From an uncultured Mesonia sp. (GTDB lineage: Bacteria; Bacteroidota; Bacteroidia; Flavobacteriales; Flavobacteriaceae), in contig CANMOY010000002.1 in the NCBI GenBank assembly GCA_947499595.1, positions 62,001 to 126,000 of the forward strand: 64,000 bases of DNA. Reading direction: 5' to 3'. The translations under genes were made by a program, and so were the position numbers. Shown here one piece after another: positions 26,215 through 35,878 of this stretch (position 1 is the first letter of the stretch; every line of letters starts with the position of its first letter). The notes below the pieces were generated by a model. The model was not told where the DNA came from. It saw only the letters and a list, made by a program, of their open reading frames with translations, and made no database searches.

Positions 26215-27102
26215 GTGAATAACAATGTATTAAAGGGAGGCCTATTGGTAGCATTAGGCGCTTCTAGTTATGGTGTGCTTACCACATTTGTCAAAATGGC
26301 TTATGAAAAAGGATTTACTACCTACGAGGTTACCTTTGCTCAACTACTTTTAGGAGTTTTGGGATTAACCTTACTTTCTAGTATCTATAAAGGTAAAAAA
26401 CAGAAAAAAGAAGGAGGAACTTCAAAATTCAAATTATTGCTGGCGGGTACTTCTTTAGGCTTAACCAGTATTTTTTACTATTTAGCAGTGCAATACATTA
26501 GCGTATCTATGGGTATTGTATTATTGATGCAAAGTGTGTGGATTGGTGTTATTCTAGACAGTATTTTAACCAAAAGCAAACCCAGCCCAATGAAAATTAT
26601 TGCGGTTTTGGTCATTTTAACTGGAACTTTATTAGCAACCAACCTAATTTTTCAGGATATAACTTTTGATTTACGTGGCATTGGGTACGGATTATTAGCT
26701 GCTTGCTCCTACACAGTAACCATCTATACCTCCAACACGGTCTCATTGGGTTTACCAGCATTAGAACGCAGTAAATACATGGTTATCGGCGGGTTATTGA
26801 TAGTAAGTTTAATCACCTTGCCTTCTTTTATTGTAAATAATAATTTTAATGTCGAAGTATTCTATTTTTGGGGACCTATCTTAGCCTTATTTGGTACCAT
26901 TCTCCCGCCTTTATTCCTGACTACCGGCATGCCTAAACTAAATGTGGGTCTTGGGGTTATAATTACGAGTATTGAATTACCCGTAGCGGTGTTAATGGCG
27001 AAGTTTTTATTAGATGAGAGCGTAAATGCATGGCAATGGCTAGGCATTGTATTTATTTTAACCGCCATTGTGTTAATGAACTTAAGAAAACTTAATAAAT
27101 AG
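26215..27102 (+). CDS. EamA/DMT-family transporter
   Basis: 295 residues with about ten hydrophobic segments arranged as two EamA repeats (roughly 5-140 and 155-292). The second ends with VLMAKFLLDESVNAWQWLGIVFILTAIVLMNL, a typical EamA close. Exporter of metabolites or amino acids; the substrate is unknown. GTG start 29 nt after gpsA, so possibly co-transcribed. Only 3 bp separate its stop from the convergent next gene. Confidence 0.85.
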   Translation: MNNNVLKGGLLVALGASSYGVLTTFVKMAYEKGFTTYEVTFAQLLLGVLGLTLLSSIYKGKKQKKEGGTSKFKLLLAGTSLGLTSIFYYLAVQYISVSMGIVLLMQSVWIGVILDSILTKSKPSPMKIIAVLVILTGTLLATNLIFQDITFDLRGIGYGLLAACSYTVTIYTSNTVSLGLPALERSKYMVIGGLLIVSLITLPSFIVNNNFNVEVFYFWGPILALFGTILPPLFLTTGMPKLNVGLGVIITSIELPVAVLMAKFLLDESVNAWQWLGIVFILTAIVLMNLRKLNK

Positions 27103-27105
27103 CCG

Positions 27106-27501
27106 TTATTCAGCTAAAACTCCCTTCTTATTGATAACGGGGAGCTTTGCAATCTTTGAAGGTTGTGCCGAATTTTTTCTCAATATAAAATTTTTGTGCA
27201 TAAAATCATTTGCATCAAAAAAAGACACTGAAAATAAGTTATCTATTTGAAGTACTTCGGGTTGAATCAGTTCTATTTTAGCATAAGATTTTGCCGGCAA
27301 CACCTTTAAACTTCTTCTAAAAACCGAAGTTTTTACTTTTTCGTCCTTCCCTTCAGAAACGATGAGAATGGTTTCAATGGCGTGATCTAAGGTATTGATT
27401 AAATAGATGTTCCAATCGTCTGTATGGTATTCTGGATGCTTTTCATATACCGCAGCTATATGCACACCTTTAACCTGATTTACCTTTATATCTTTTTTCA
27501 T
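27106..27501 (-). CDS. Conserved flavobacterial protein next to pheS, unknown function
   Basis: 131 residues, no signal peptide or membrane segment, mixed alpha/beta composition (VHIAAVYE, DWNIYLINTLDHAIETILIVSEG, LSVSFF-like strands). It lies downstream of pheS on the same strand, separated by 157 bp. I recall homologues in this position carrying the name phenylalanyl-tRNA synthetase alpha subunit in databases, which looks like neighbourhood mislabelling: no synthetase motif is present here. Function unknown. Confidence 0.75.
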   Translation of the reverse strand: MKKDIKVNQVKGVHIAAVYEKHPEYHTDDWNIYLINTLDHAIETILIVSEGKDEKVKTSVFRRSLKVLPAKSYAKIELIQPEVLQIDNLFSVSFFDANDFMHKNFILRKNSAQPSKIAKLPVINKKGVLAE

Positions 27502-27658
27502 TTTAAATTCTTTATTCTCGTCTTAAATTAAAGTAGCTTTCACAAAAGCACAAGTAGCTAAAAAAGGTCTTTCAAAAAAGATTACACTAGTCTTGTGAAG
27601 TAACATTTAAAATGTGTACCCGCCAATTAAAAAGAGAGCTTAGATTAGTCTAAACTAC

Positions 27659-28681
27659 CTATAAGACCGACTTAAACTGCTTTAAAAAGCGAACATCGTT
27701 TTCATAAAACAAGCGAATATCATCTATTTGATGCAGCAGCATGGCAATACGCTCAATACCCATACCAAAAGCAAAGCCAGAGTATTCTTGCGGATCAATA
27801 TTGCAATTGCGTAATACATTCGGGTCAACCATACCACAGCCCATAATCTCAAGCCAGCCGGTCCCTTTTGTGATTCTATAATCGGTCTCTGTTTCTAAGC
27901 CCCAATAAATATCTACTTCTGCACTGGGTTCTGTAAAGGGGAAATAAGAAGGTCTAAGACGAATTTTTGATTTTCCAAAAAGTTGCTTTGTAAAGTAAAG
28001 CAAGGTTTGCTTTAAATCTGCAAAACTTACGTCTTTGTCTATATACAAGCCTTCTACCTGATGAAAAATACAATGCGAGCGTGCAGAAATGGCTTCGTTT
28101 CTAAAAACCCTACCTGGTGAAATGGTTCTAATGGGAGGCTTTTGATCTTCCATATACCTTACTTGAACGCTTGAAGTATGGGTTCTCAACAGGATTTCTT
28201 CGGGATTGGTTTGAATAAAAAAGGTATCCTGCATATCTCGTGCAGGATGATATTCTGGTAGATTCAAAGCAGAAAAGTTATGCCAATCGTCCTCTATTTC
28301 TGGACCCTCAGAAACGTTAAAACCTATATTAGAAAAAATCTCAATAATTTGATTTTTGACCAAAGATATTGGATGTCTACTCCCTATGCTAAGTTTTTCG
28401 CCTGGGCGTGTTAAATCACCATAAACTCCTCGCTCCTCTAGCTTACTCTCCAATTCTTGCTTTAAGGCTGCTACCTTTTCTTGTGCGGCATTTTTTAATT
28501 CATTTATCGTTTGGCCAAAAGCTTTTTTCTGCTCGTTAGGGACATTTTTAAATTCGGCGAAAAATCCATTTAAAATTCCTTTTTTACCTAAAAACTTAAT
28601 ACGAAACTTCTCTATCTCTTCGGTCGAGTCTGATTTGAAGTCCTCTACCTCAACAATATATTCCTTAATTTTATCAATCAT
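27659..28681 (-). CDS. pheS: Phenylalanine--tRNA ligase alpha subunit
   Basis: 340 residues, normal length. N-terminal coiled-coil (about 1-85) that binds tRNAPhe, then a class II synthetase core: [23 protein letters not shown] (motif 2), [29 protein letters not shown] and the closing motif 3 [14 protein letters not shown]. The beta subunit gene is not adjacent, as is usual in this phylum. Confidence 0.97.
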   Translation of the reverse strand: MIDKIKEYIVEVEDFKSDSTEEIEKFRIKFLGKKGILNGFFAEFKNVPNEQKKAFGQTINELKNAAQEKVAALKQELESKLEERGVYGDLTRPGEKLSIGSRHPISLVKNQIIEIFSNIGFNVSEGPEIEDDWHNFSALNLPEYHPARDMQDTFFIQTNPEEILLRTHTSSVQVRYMEDQKPPIRTISPGRVFRNEAISARSHCIFHQVEGLYIDKDVSFADLKQTLLYFTKQLFGKSKIRLRPSYFPFTEPSAEVDIYWGLETETDYRITKGTGWLEIMGCGMVDPNVLRNCNIDPQEYSGFAFGMGIERIAMLLHQIDDIRLFYENDVRFLKQFKSVL

Positions 28682-28788
28682 AGCTATAGCTTAATGCAGC
28701 CGCAAATTTAAGAAAAAAGATTCCGTAAAGAATATTTTTTAAAATTATTAAATTCTACATCTGCAGGGTTTAGCTTAAAACCCAAGGT

Positions 28789-29145
28789 TTAACGTATGTA
28801 CTCCTTTTCTAAAAAATAATTAACCAGCGCCTCTTTCATCATTAGACTTTGTTCTCCAGGCTTTAAATGGGGCAAACTTTCGAGTGCCGTATAATGCGGC
28901 CATCCCTCTTCATCAATATAATCAAAAGCATAAAAACCATAGGGCTCTAAAAGCCTGCAAATAGCAATGTGCATTAAATCTATCTTGTGATCTTTCTTAA
29001 ATCTTCTATGCAGTTGCCCTAATTCTTGAACTCCTACTAGATAAATAATAGCATCAAGTTCTAGGGTTTCCCCATCACCAAATTGGGCAGCCAATTGTTT
29101 TTGTAATTGTTGCCAACGCTCTTTTAAAATTTCATCATTTACCAT
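28789..29145 (-). CDS. Conserved hypothetical cytoplasmic protein
   Basis: 118 residues from the start at 29145. A nine-codon extension upstream is rejected because a TATCTTTG promoter element lies within and just before it. Mostly helical with a Gly-Trp-rich centre (LLEPYGFYAFDYIDEEGWPHYTALE). No signal peptide, membrane segment or known motif. Not recognised beyond being the kind of small protein conserved in Bacteroidota. Confidence 0.7.
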   Translation of the reverse strand: MVNDEILKERWQQLQKQLAAQFGDGETLELDAIIYLVGVQELGQLHRRFKKDHKIDLMHIAICRLLEPYGFYAFDYIDEEGWPHYTALESLPHLKPGEQSLMMKEALVNYFLEKEYIR

Positions 29146-29149
29146 ACCG

Positions 29150-29157
29150 CAAAGATA
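29150..29157 (-). promoter_or_regulatory. Promoter -7 element for the 118-aa hypothetical gene
   Basis: TATCTTTG on the minus strand, 4 nt before the chosen ATG, implying a very short or absent leader. The -33 element is weak. Confidence 0.5.
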
Positions 29158-29202
29158 ATAAGATGTGAACACTTTTAATCACTGGTATCTGATTCATTTT
29201 TT

Positions 29203-29210
29203 TATATTTG
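29203..29210 (+). promoter_or_regulatory. Promoter -7 element for cvpA-like gene
   Basis: TATATTTG, 4 nt before the ATG at 29215. It forms a back-to-back pair with the minus-strand element at 29150; again a near-leaderless transcript is implied. Confidence 0.5.
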
Positions 29211-29214
29211 ATTT

Positions 29215-29709
29215 ATGGAAATTATAGACATCATTTTAATCCTATTTTTAGGTTTTGGTCTTATTCGTGGTTTGATGAAGGGCTTTATTAGAGAATTAGC
29301 CGCATTAGCTGCATTAATTTTAGGGCTTTATGGCGCTGTTTATTTTAGTCATTTTGCCTATACCTTTATCGAAGAGCAATTTAACTTATCGCCTGCATAT
29401 TGCCAGTGGTTGGCATATGCCGCTACTTTTTTACTTATTGCTGTGGGTATTCTTTTGGTTGGTAAACTGCTTACTAAGTTTGCGAGTGCATTAGCACTAG
29501 GTTTGCTAAATCGTATACTTGGCGGAATTTTTGGACTTTTGAAAGCCGCATTTATTCTAAGTGCTATAATATATTTTTTCAATCAAGCCGTGCTACCTAA
29601 TGAAAAAATTTTGTTTGATGCAAAGCAAAGTGTGCTTTACCCTAAAATAAAAATGTTGGCTCCTGCTATTTTACCAGATTTAGCCACTTGGGTGATAGAT
29701 GCTGATTAG
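29215..29709 (+). CDS. CvpA family inner-membrane protein
   Basis: 164 residues with four predicted membrane segments; GFGLIRGLMKGFIRELAALAAL at the N-terminus and NRILGGIFGLLKAAFILS later are typical of the CvpA family (colicin V production protein in E. coli). The ancestral role is unclear, perhaps envelope homeostasis. Convergent with the carbonic anhydrase gene, 5 bp apart. Confidence 0.85.
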   Translation: MEIIDIILILFLGFGLIRGLMKGFIRELAALAALILGLYGAVYFSHFAYTFIEEQFNLSPAYCQWLAYAATFLLIAVGILLVGKLLTKFASALALGLLNRILGGIFGLLKAAFILSAIIYFFNQAVLPNEKILFDAKQSVLYPKIKMLAPAILPDLATWVIDAD

Positions 29710-29714
29710 ACCAT

Positions 29715-30353
29715 TTAAAAATTAAGTCTATAGATTTCATCTAAGTCGTTATTACTACTTAGGTTTACATCAAGATCTTTAACTATACCAGTGCCTACCC
29801 CATAAGCCCAACCGTGTAGCGTTAGTTGTTGTCCGTTCTTCCAGGCATTTTGCACAATTGAAGTTTCGGCTAAATCGGTTACTTGCTCTTTTACGTTTAA
29901 TTCTACAAAAGTATCCCAGCGTTCTTGAAAATCTGTAATACTTTCAAGCTGCTTCTTATGCATTCTATAAACATCTTTGATGTGTCTGATCCAATTATCA
30001 ATTAAACCAATTGAGTTGTTCTGCATCGCTGCTTTTACCCCTCCGCAACCGTAGTGCCCACAAACAATAATGTGTTCTATTTTTAACGCATTAACCGAGT
30101 AATCTAAAACGCTTAGCATATTCATATCGGTATGCACCACTACATTGGCAATATTTCTATGTACAAAAACCTCACCGGGTTGAGCTCCAATAATTTGGTT
30201 GGCTGGTACACGGCTATCGGCACAACCTATCCAAAGCAGAGGTGGTTGCTGTCCGTTTTCTAGTCTTTTGAAAAAGTCCTTATCTTCGGTTAGTTTTTGT
30301 TCAACCCACTTCTTATTGTTTTCTAATATCTTTTTGTAATAGGCCTTTCCCAT
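29715..30353 (-). CDS. Beta-class carbonic anhydrase
   Basis: 212 residues; interconverts CO2 and bicarbonate. Zinc ligands C44, H100 and C103 with the catalytic D46-R48 dyad are visible in GCADSR and CGHYGCGG. No signal peptide, so cytoplasmic. Single gene, in the same direction as, and just downstream of, the Bat operon. Confidence 0.94.
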   Translation of the reverse strand: MGKAYYKKILENNKKWVEQKLTEDKDFFKRLENGQQPPLLWIGCADSRVPANQIIGAQPGEVFVHRNIANVVVHTDMNMLSVLDYSVNALKIEHIIVCGHYGCGGVKAAMQNNSIGLIDNWIRHIKDVYRMHKKQLESITDFQERWDTFVELNVKEQVTDLAETSIVQNAWKNGQQLTLHGWAYGVGTGIVKDLDVNLSSNNDLDEIYRLNF

Positions 30354-30433
30354 GGAGGTTTATTATTAGCTAATTATTTTTAACGAAAGTATAAAATTAT
30401 TAGCTTCATCTATTTAACTTTCTCGAAAACAAA

Positions 30434-31192
30434 TCAAAGATTTTTTAAATCTTCTTGAGAAAGCCAACCCTGTTGATCATTGGGTAATTCAATTTTTACA
30501 TAAGAATTAAAAGAATCCAGCACCTTAACCTTTGTCCCCGCGTGTAGCTGAATACTCGAGGCCGAATTCTTATTTGGCTCTGCAAGCAAAGCGGTTTTTT
30601 CGGCAAAAATAACCGCATATTCATTATCACTTATTTCCGCATACCGCAAGTGCGCAAACCAAAATAGAATTAAGCTTACCAATACAAAGGGAACACCAAA
30701 ACTAAAACTTAGACGCTTCACACTACTTTTGCTGTTAAAAAAATAAAACACTCCACACAAAACTACCAGCAATGCCGAAATTATACTTAGCCAAGCCCAG
30801 AAGGAAAGCGAGAACTTATTTATAGTTCTTTGCTTTATTTTTTCCATTCCAGTTAAATCGGCTTCCTGAATAACATCAATTCGCATCTGCTCTGCATATT
30901 CTAAATTATGTAGAACGTCTTGATCATTAGGAGCCAATTGCAAAGCTTTTTCATAGTAATAAATACTCTCGGCTACATTTTCTAGTTTATAATGGGCATT
31001 AGCCAAATTGTAATATACACTCACCGATTCTATTTCCTGATCTAAAATAGATTCATACAATTTTATAGCTTGTTTGTAATCTTCTTGGCTGTAAGCGGTT
31101 GCCGCTTGTTTAAAAAGCGCTGTAGGCTCTTGAGCCAAACCAATATAACTAAAGCCAATCACCCATACCAAAATACTTAAGAACCTCTTCAT
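30434..31192 (-). CDS. batE: BatE: TPR and SH3-like aerotolerance protein
   Basis: 252 residues. Signal peptide, two or three TPR repeats (about 22-125: AATAYSQEDYKQAIKLYESIL and NLANAHYKLENVAESIYYYEKAL), two membrane helices (about 130-155 and 163-182), and a C-terminal SH3-like domain (AVIFAEKTALLAEPN, GTKVKVL, GWLSQEDL). The order and architecture match BatE. Last gene of the Bat operon; thought to help envelope stability under stress. Confidence 0.88.
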   Translation of the reverse strand: MKRFLSILVWVIGFSYIGLAQEPTALFKQAATAYSQEDYKQAIKLYESILDQEIESVSVYYNLANAHYKLENVAESIYYYEKALQLAPNDQDVLHNLEYAEQMRIDVIQEADLTGMEKIKQRTINKFSLSFWAWLSIISALLVVLCGVFYFFNSKSSVKRLSFSFGVPFVLVSLILFWFAHLRYAEISDNEYAVIFAEKTALLAEPNKNSASSIQLHAGTKVKVLDSFNSYVKIELPNDQQGWLSQEDLKNL

Positions 31193-31194
31193 AA

Positions 31195-32958
31195 TTATAA
31201 TTTTTTATCCAAGTGGGTAACAATGCGTTTTGCCTCTTCAAAATCGTGATCAACATTAGCCTGAGCTAACGGAGTATAACGTGCCATTTCACAATTTTTA
31301 AGCAAGGTTATAAATTGTTCAATAATTTTATCCTCTACCTTATGCTGCTCTAGCACTTGAATCACTTTTTCCTTGTTTAAATCGCTATTGGCAATCTTTA
31401 ATTTTGTTCTTATAAATCCGTAAAGCGCTCGTTCTAGATGAACATAAAAAGAATCAGGACGCTTTTTATGCTGGTGTGCTTCATTTAAATACTTCCTCAC
31501 CAATTTACTTGCGTTTCCTTCGCCAGCGTTAAGGCTAGAGTTGGCTCTTTTCTTTTTAAGAAAAACCAGTAAAGGTAAAATATAAAATGGCGTTAGAAAT
31601 AGCAACCAATACCCTAAAGATCTAAAGAAGCGATTAGCATTTGCCTCTTGAAAAGCTGGATTTAATTTAAGAAATCGAAAAGGCTCTCGGCTTTGGGTAA
31701 TGTTATTTTTTTGAAACCCTATATTTTGATTGGTTGTTACCGATGTTTGTGATGTCATTCCAACTCCGCCTTCTACTTCGATTAAAGTTTCTTGGGCAGT
31801 CAAAGTTTTATAGGTGCGCTGTTGCGGATCAAAATACGAAAAAGAAAGCGCTGGAATAGGATATTTACCTTTTGTTTGTGGCACCAAAGTATAATTATCA
31901 AAGATTTTACCTTGCATTCCGTTTTGAGTTGTTCTCACTTCCTCAATATGCTCTGGTTCATAAACCTCTAAGGAAGAAGGAGTCACTAGTTTAGGCAGTT
32001 GAAAAAGTTTTAAATTACCACTACCGGATACTTGCACTTTCGCCTCTAGAGACTCGCCTACTTGCAGATTTTTCTTATTTACTAAAACATTAAATTTAAA
32101 ATCGCCCACGGCTCCGTTAAAATTAGTCGGTCTATTTTCTGTAGGAAGCGGCTTAACTTTAATCGTTCTGGTCTTGGCCGATACACGCTGATCAATGGTC
32201 TCATATAACCTTCTACCAAAAAAATCTCTTCGATCAGATAGAACGTCTACAGAAAGCGATAAAGTGAGCGGTTCAATGCTTAAATCTCCTGTCTTTTGAG
32301 GATAAAGAACGGTTTTCCTTAAAGTTACATAACGATATGGCTCTCCTAAATAAGTCCCCTCTTTTACTTCTAAACGTTTAATATCTATATTCTGACTCCA
32401 AAAATCGGCAAATTTAGGGTTGTCAATTGGTCGCCAATTGCTAATATTTACCGACGGACTGATATACAGTACATATTCTACACTTATACCTTCATTTAGG
32501 TAGGGTTGCTCATTAGATATGCGCGTAACCAAGTGTATGCCTTGACTAGCGCGTTTGTTGGCGGTATTTTCTTGGTTAGGCTGATCTACTGCTGCCGAAA
32601 CAGTTATGGTTACTGGCGAAGTTTTATAGGTTTGCCCGTTTATTAAAACTTCGGCTTGACCGATTTCTAATTTCCCACGGCTGTTAGGTTCTAAATAATA
32701 ACCATACGACTTTTTAAAGCTGCGCTTACCATTGATATAGCTGTTGCTGATTGATTGGTACGGCCCCCCTACTACGGTAAAATTCTTAAAAGCTGGTGGT
32801 TTGAAATTATCACCCTCTTGATTCATGACAAAATCTACTCGTAAACGCTCGTTAAGGCCTAAAGAATTTCTACTTACCTCGGCTTCAAACTTAACTTGAG
32901 ACCAAGCTACCGATATAAAAAGGAACTGAAATATAAATAAAACTAATTTTGCTCTCAT
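31195..32958 (-). CDS. batD: BatD family protein
   Basis: 587 residues; cleaved signal peptide, a long periplasmic region of Ig-like repeats (about 20-440, strand-rich), one membrane helix near 445-468 (YWLLFLTPFYILPLLVFL), and a cytoplasmic helical tail (about 480-587). Standard BatD layout. Two bases from batE and directly abutting batC, so fully operonic. Confidence 0.88.
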   Translation of the reverse strand: MRAKLVLFIFQFLFISVAWSQVKFEAEVSRNSLGLNERLRVDFVMNQEGDNFKPPAFKNFTVVGGPYQSISNSYINGKRSFKKSYGYYLEPNSRGKLEIGQAEVLINGQTYKTSPVTITVSAAVDQPNQENTANKRASQGIHLVTRISNEQPYLNEGISVEYVLYISPSVNISNWRPIDNPKFADFWSQNIDIKRLEVKEGTYLGEPYRYVTLRKTVLYPQKTGDLSIEPLTLSLSVDVLSDRRDFFGRRLYETIDQRVSAKTRTIKVKPLPTENRPTNFNGAVGDFKFNVLVNKKNLQVGESLEAKVQVSGSGNLKLFQLPKLVTPSSLEVYEPEHIEEVRTTQNGMQGKIFDNYTLVPQTKGKYPIPALSFSYFDPQQRTYKTLTAQETLIEVEGGVGMTSQTSVTTNQNIGFQKNNITQSREPFRFLKLNPAFQEANANRFFRSLGYWLLFLTPFYILPLLVFLKKKRANSSLNAGEGNASKLVRKYLNEAHQHKKRPDSFYVHLERALYGFIRTKLKIANSDLNKEKVIQVLEQHKVEDKIIEQFITLLKNCEMARYTPLAQANVDHDFEEAKRIVTHLDKKL

Positions 32959-33840
32959 CTACCAATCTTTATCTGTTTGAACTTTTTTACCTTTTACTTT
33001 TTTGGCATTTATTTTATCTTGAATTTCTTTTTCTTGATTCTCCATAGCCTCTAATAAGTTTTTAATTTGCTGAGGAGAAAGTTTTCCTTCGCTAGGCTGT
33101 GGCTCTTTTTGTCCATCGCCTTCTTTGGGCTTTGCCGGGTCATCTTTCTGCTCTTGATCTTTGGGTTGTTGGCTATCTTGTTTTTTATCTCCTTCGTCTT
33201 GAGGCTTGTCTTTATTCTTAGAATCGTCCTGATCTTGACTGTTTTGATTGTTTTGGTTGTTTTGATCTTGATTATCTTTACTCTGATTATCCTTATTCTC
33301 TTGATTATCTTTTTTATCCTGGTTGTCTTGATCGTCTTGATTGTCTTGGTTCTGTTGCTCTTTTTCTTGCATTTTTTTAGCCAAAGCTAAGTTATATCGG
33401 GTTTGGTCATCGTTAGGGTTATTGCGTAAAGCTTGCTTATAGGCCTCGACTGCAGCAGCATAATTTTTTTGACTCATAAACATATTGCCTTGGTTATGAA
33501 ATGCTTTATGCTTTAAATTTTTTGCACTGGCTTTTTGACCTGCTTCAAAAAAGCGCGTACTGGCTTCTTTTGGTTTTGAATTATTAGAATACAGATTCCC
33601 TATATTATATCGTGCTTCGGCCAGATCTGGATCTTTGGCAATGGCTTTGCGATAAGCGGCTTCGGCTGCAGGGAAATCTTCTTCTTCAATGGCTTGCTGC
33701 GCTTCAGAAAGATAAGACTGGGCTTGTTTTTGATTTTCAGATAAGCGTTCTTGTCCTTGGACGGATACAAACCCGAAAAGGAATAAAAGCAATAAGCTAA
33801 AATATACTTTATTTATTACCATGCCTATTTTCTTTGTCAT
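32959..33840 (-). CDS. batC: BatC: TPR protein with Asp/Gln/Asn-rich disordered tail
   Basis: 293 residues. Signal peptide, TPR repeats over about 35-160 (AEAAYRKAIAKDPDLAEARYN, AVEAYKQALRNNPNDDQTRYN), then a roughly 90-residue low-complexity stretch dominated by D, N, Q and K, and a short helical end. The start may be the Met at 33822 rather than 33840; either overlaps the end of batB (by 14 or 32 nt). The low-complexity part is coded by degenerate GAT/AAT/CAA repeats, prone to length change. Confidence 0.85.
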   Translation of the reverse strand: MTKKIGMVINKVYFSLLLLFLFGFVSVQGQERLSENQKQAQSYLSEAQQAIEEEDFPAAEAAYRKAIAKDPDLAEARYNIGNLYSNNSKPKEASTRFFEAGQKASAKNLKHKAFHNQGNMFMSQKNYAAAVEAYKQALRNNPNDDQTRYNLALAKKMQEKEQQNQDNQDDQDNQDKKDNQENKDNQSKDNQDQNNQNNQNSQDQDDSKNKDKPQDEGDKKQDSQQPKDQEQKDDPAKPKEGDGQKEPQPSEGKLSPQQIKNLLEAMENQEKEIQDKINAKKVKGKKVQTDKDW

Positions 33841-34864
33841 TAAACAAATTTAAACGTTTCACCCAAGCTGTTTTTTTATCGAACACCAAAAGCTCAAGGA
33901 TAACCAAAAGTAGCGCTAGGCCTACAAACCATTGAAATTGATCTTTGTAACTGGCGTATTGCTTGGTTTCAAATTCTGTTTTTTCAATTTTACTCAAGGC
34001 TTCACTCACTTGGTTTATCACTTCTTGAGTACTTGTACCATCAATGTATGTGCCATTTGTAGCTGACGCAATTTGTTTTAAAGTACTAGGATCTAGACGT
34101 GTAATAACCGTTTCACCATTCTTATCTTTTTTATATTGCTTTACTCTACCGTTCTCTTTTATAGGGATAGTGCTTCCTTTAAGCGTCCCCACTCCAATGG
34201 TAATAACCGTTAATTCATTTTCTTTAGCATCTGCGAGAATTTCAGATATTTGATGGTCGTGGTTTTCCCCATCGCTTAAAATAATTAATACCTTACTGGT
34301 TTTACTGTTTTCTGGATAATAGCTTTGAGCCAATTGTATAGCCTCCCCAATAGCGGTTCCTTGGCTAGAGACCATATTGGTGTTTAAGGCCTGTAAAAAC
34401 AACTTAGCCGAACTATAATCTGTGGTTATAGGCAATTGTGGGAAAGCGCTCCCGGCGTAAGCAATAATCCCAATACGATCACTGGCCAAGCTGTTGATGA
34501 TTTGGTTTACAATTTGCTTGCTTTTATCCAATCGGTTGGGTGCTATATCTTCGGCCAACATGGATTTTGAAACGTCCATGGCAAAAACTATATCTACTCC
34601 TTCTCTTTTTATGGTTTCGGTTTTTGATCCTATTTTAAGATTGACTAAGGCGAAGGCAATGGCGCCAAAAATAAAACACCACAATATTAATTTTATAGTA
34701 GGTTTTATTACACTTTTATCTGGACTTAATTTTTGCAGAAATTGTTTTTCGGCAAATAGATTTTGCTTGCGTTTACGCCACCACAGATTGAGCAAAAAAA
34801 CCATTATAAGAATGGGGATTAATGCCAATAACCAAAAATATATTTTCTCTTCTAATACAAACAT
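33809..34864 (-). CDS. batB: BatB: VWA-domain membrane protein
   Basis: 351 residues with N-terminal and C-terminal membrane segments around a von Willebrand factor A domain. The MIDAS is visible as DVSKS (in VFAMDVSKSML), with the conserved GTAIGEA Thr and LSDGENHD. Together with BatA it forms the core of the aerotolerance complex. Confidence 0.92.
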   Translation of the reverse strand: MFVLEEKIYFWLLALIPILIMVFLLNLWWRKRKQNLFAEKQFLQKLSPDKSVIKPTIKLILWCFIFGAIAFALVNLKIGSKTETIKREGVDIVFAMDVSKSMLAEDIAPNRLDKSKQIVNQIINSLASDRIGIIAYAGSAFPQLPITTDYSSAKLFLQALNTNMVSSQGTAIGEAIQLAQSYYPENSKTSKVLIILSDGENHDHQISEILADAKENELTVITIGVGTLKGSTIPIKENGRVKQYKKDKNGETVITRLDPSTLKQIASATNGTYIDGTSTQEVINQVSEALSKIEKTEFETKQYASYKDQFQWFVGLALLLVILELLVFDKKTAWVKRLNLFNDKENRHGNK

Positions 34865-35878
34865 TTACACAAAGCTTCTTAATAAGGTATTCTTAATCAA
34901 TACTTCTAACAGCAATAAGAAAGCCGCTATAAGCACCAAAACACGGTACTTTTCGTCGTAATTGTAAAACTTAAACTCTTCTATCTCTGTTGTTTCTAAC
35001 TTATTTATTTCTTCATAAATTTTTTCGAGTTTATCATTATCTGTTGCTCTAAAGTACTGCCCACCTGTTTTATTAGCAATCTCCTTTAGCAAGGTTTCAT
35101 CGATTTCAACAGGCACGCGACCGTAATTAAAATTACCTTGACGGTCAATTGATACCGGCCCAAGAGCCATACCGTTACTACCTAGGCCTATGGTATAGGT
35201 TTTTATATCGTACTCCAAAGCTAACTCGGTAGCTATTTTTGGGTCTATAAAGCCAGCGTTATTTACCCCATCGGTTAAAAGTATAATTACTTTGCTTTTT
35301 GCTTCACTATCTTTTAATCGGTTAACCGAGGTAGCCAATCCCATACCAATTGCGGTTCCGCTTTCTATTAGCGTGTTGTATTCAATATCATTGAGGGCAT
35401 TGAGCACAATGCGTTTATCACTAGTAATAGGGGTTTTGGTAAAACTCTCACCGGCATAAACCACAAGTCCAATTCGATCTGTTGGTCGCGCTTGAACAAA
35501 ATCTGAAGCTACTTCTTTTAAAGCTTCCAAGCGATTTGGTTTTAAATCTCTTGCCAACATACTGGCCGAAACATCTATGGCCATTACAATATCAACTCCT
35601 TGGGTAGTATTGGTCTGGGTAGAAACATCAACTGTACGTGGTCGAGCCATGGCCGTGATTAATAAAGCTATAGCCAGGAGTCTAAAAACCATTAAAATTG
35701 GTTTGAGTTTTGAAAGCCAACCTTGATCGCCCGAAAATCCAGATAGGCTCGATAGTTTCACCGTTGCATTTTGCTTGTTATAGGTGTAAAATTGCCAAGC
35801 CATTATAAACGGGAAAATCAAAAATAGCCAAAACCACTGTGGGTGCTCAAATGTAATATCGTTTAATGCTGTAATCAT
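34865..35878 (-). CDS. batA: BatA: VWA-domain membrane protein
   Basis: 337 residues; two N-terminal membrane helices, a VWA domain with MIDAS DVSAS (AIDVSASML), GTAIGMG and LTDGVNN, and a C-terminal helix. The start overlaps the preceding gene by 4 nt (ATGA). Paralogue of BatB, which begins immediately after its stop. Confidence 0.93.
   Translation of the reverse strand: MITALNDITFEHPQWFWLFLIFPFIMAWQFYTYNKQNATVKLSSLSGFSGDQGWLSKLKPILMVFRLLAIALLITAMARPRTVDVSTQTNTTQGVDIVMAIDVSASMLARDLKPNRLEALKEVASDFVQARPTDRIGLVVYAGESFTKTPITSDKRIVLNALNDIEYNTLIESGTAIGMGLATSVNRLKDSEAKSKVIILLTDGVNNAGFIDPKIATELALEYDIKTYTIGLGSNGMALGPVSIDRQGNFNYGRVPVEIDETLLKEIANKTGGQYFRATDNDKLEKIYEEINKLETTEIEEFKFYNYDEKYRVLVLIAAFLLLLEVLIKNTLLRSFV

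Noticed and set aside
33067-33390. 107-residue hydrophobic ORF on the plus strand within batC
   Set aside because: It is the antisense reading of the low-complexity D/N/Q codons of batC, which yields runs of Leu, Ile and Val; the batC protein has clear TPR repeats and operon context.
34494-34961. 155-residue plus-strand ORF across the batA/batB junction
   Set aside because: Antisense to two genes with clear VWA MIDAS motifs; its composition is what the opposite frame predicts.
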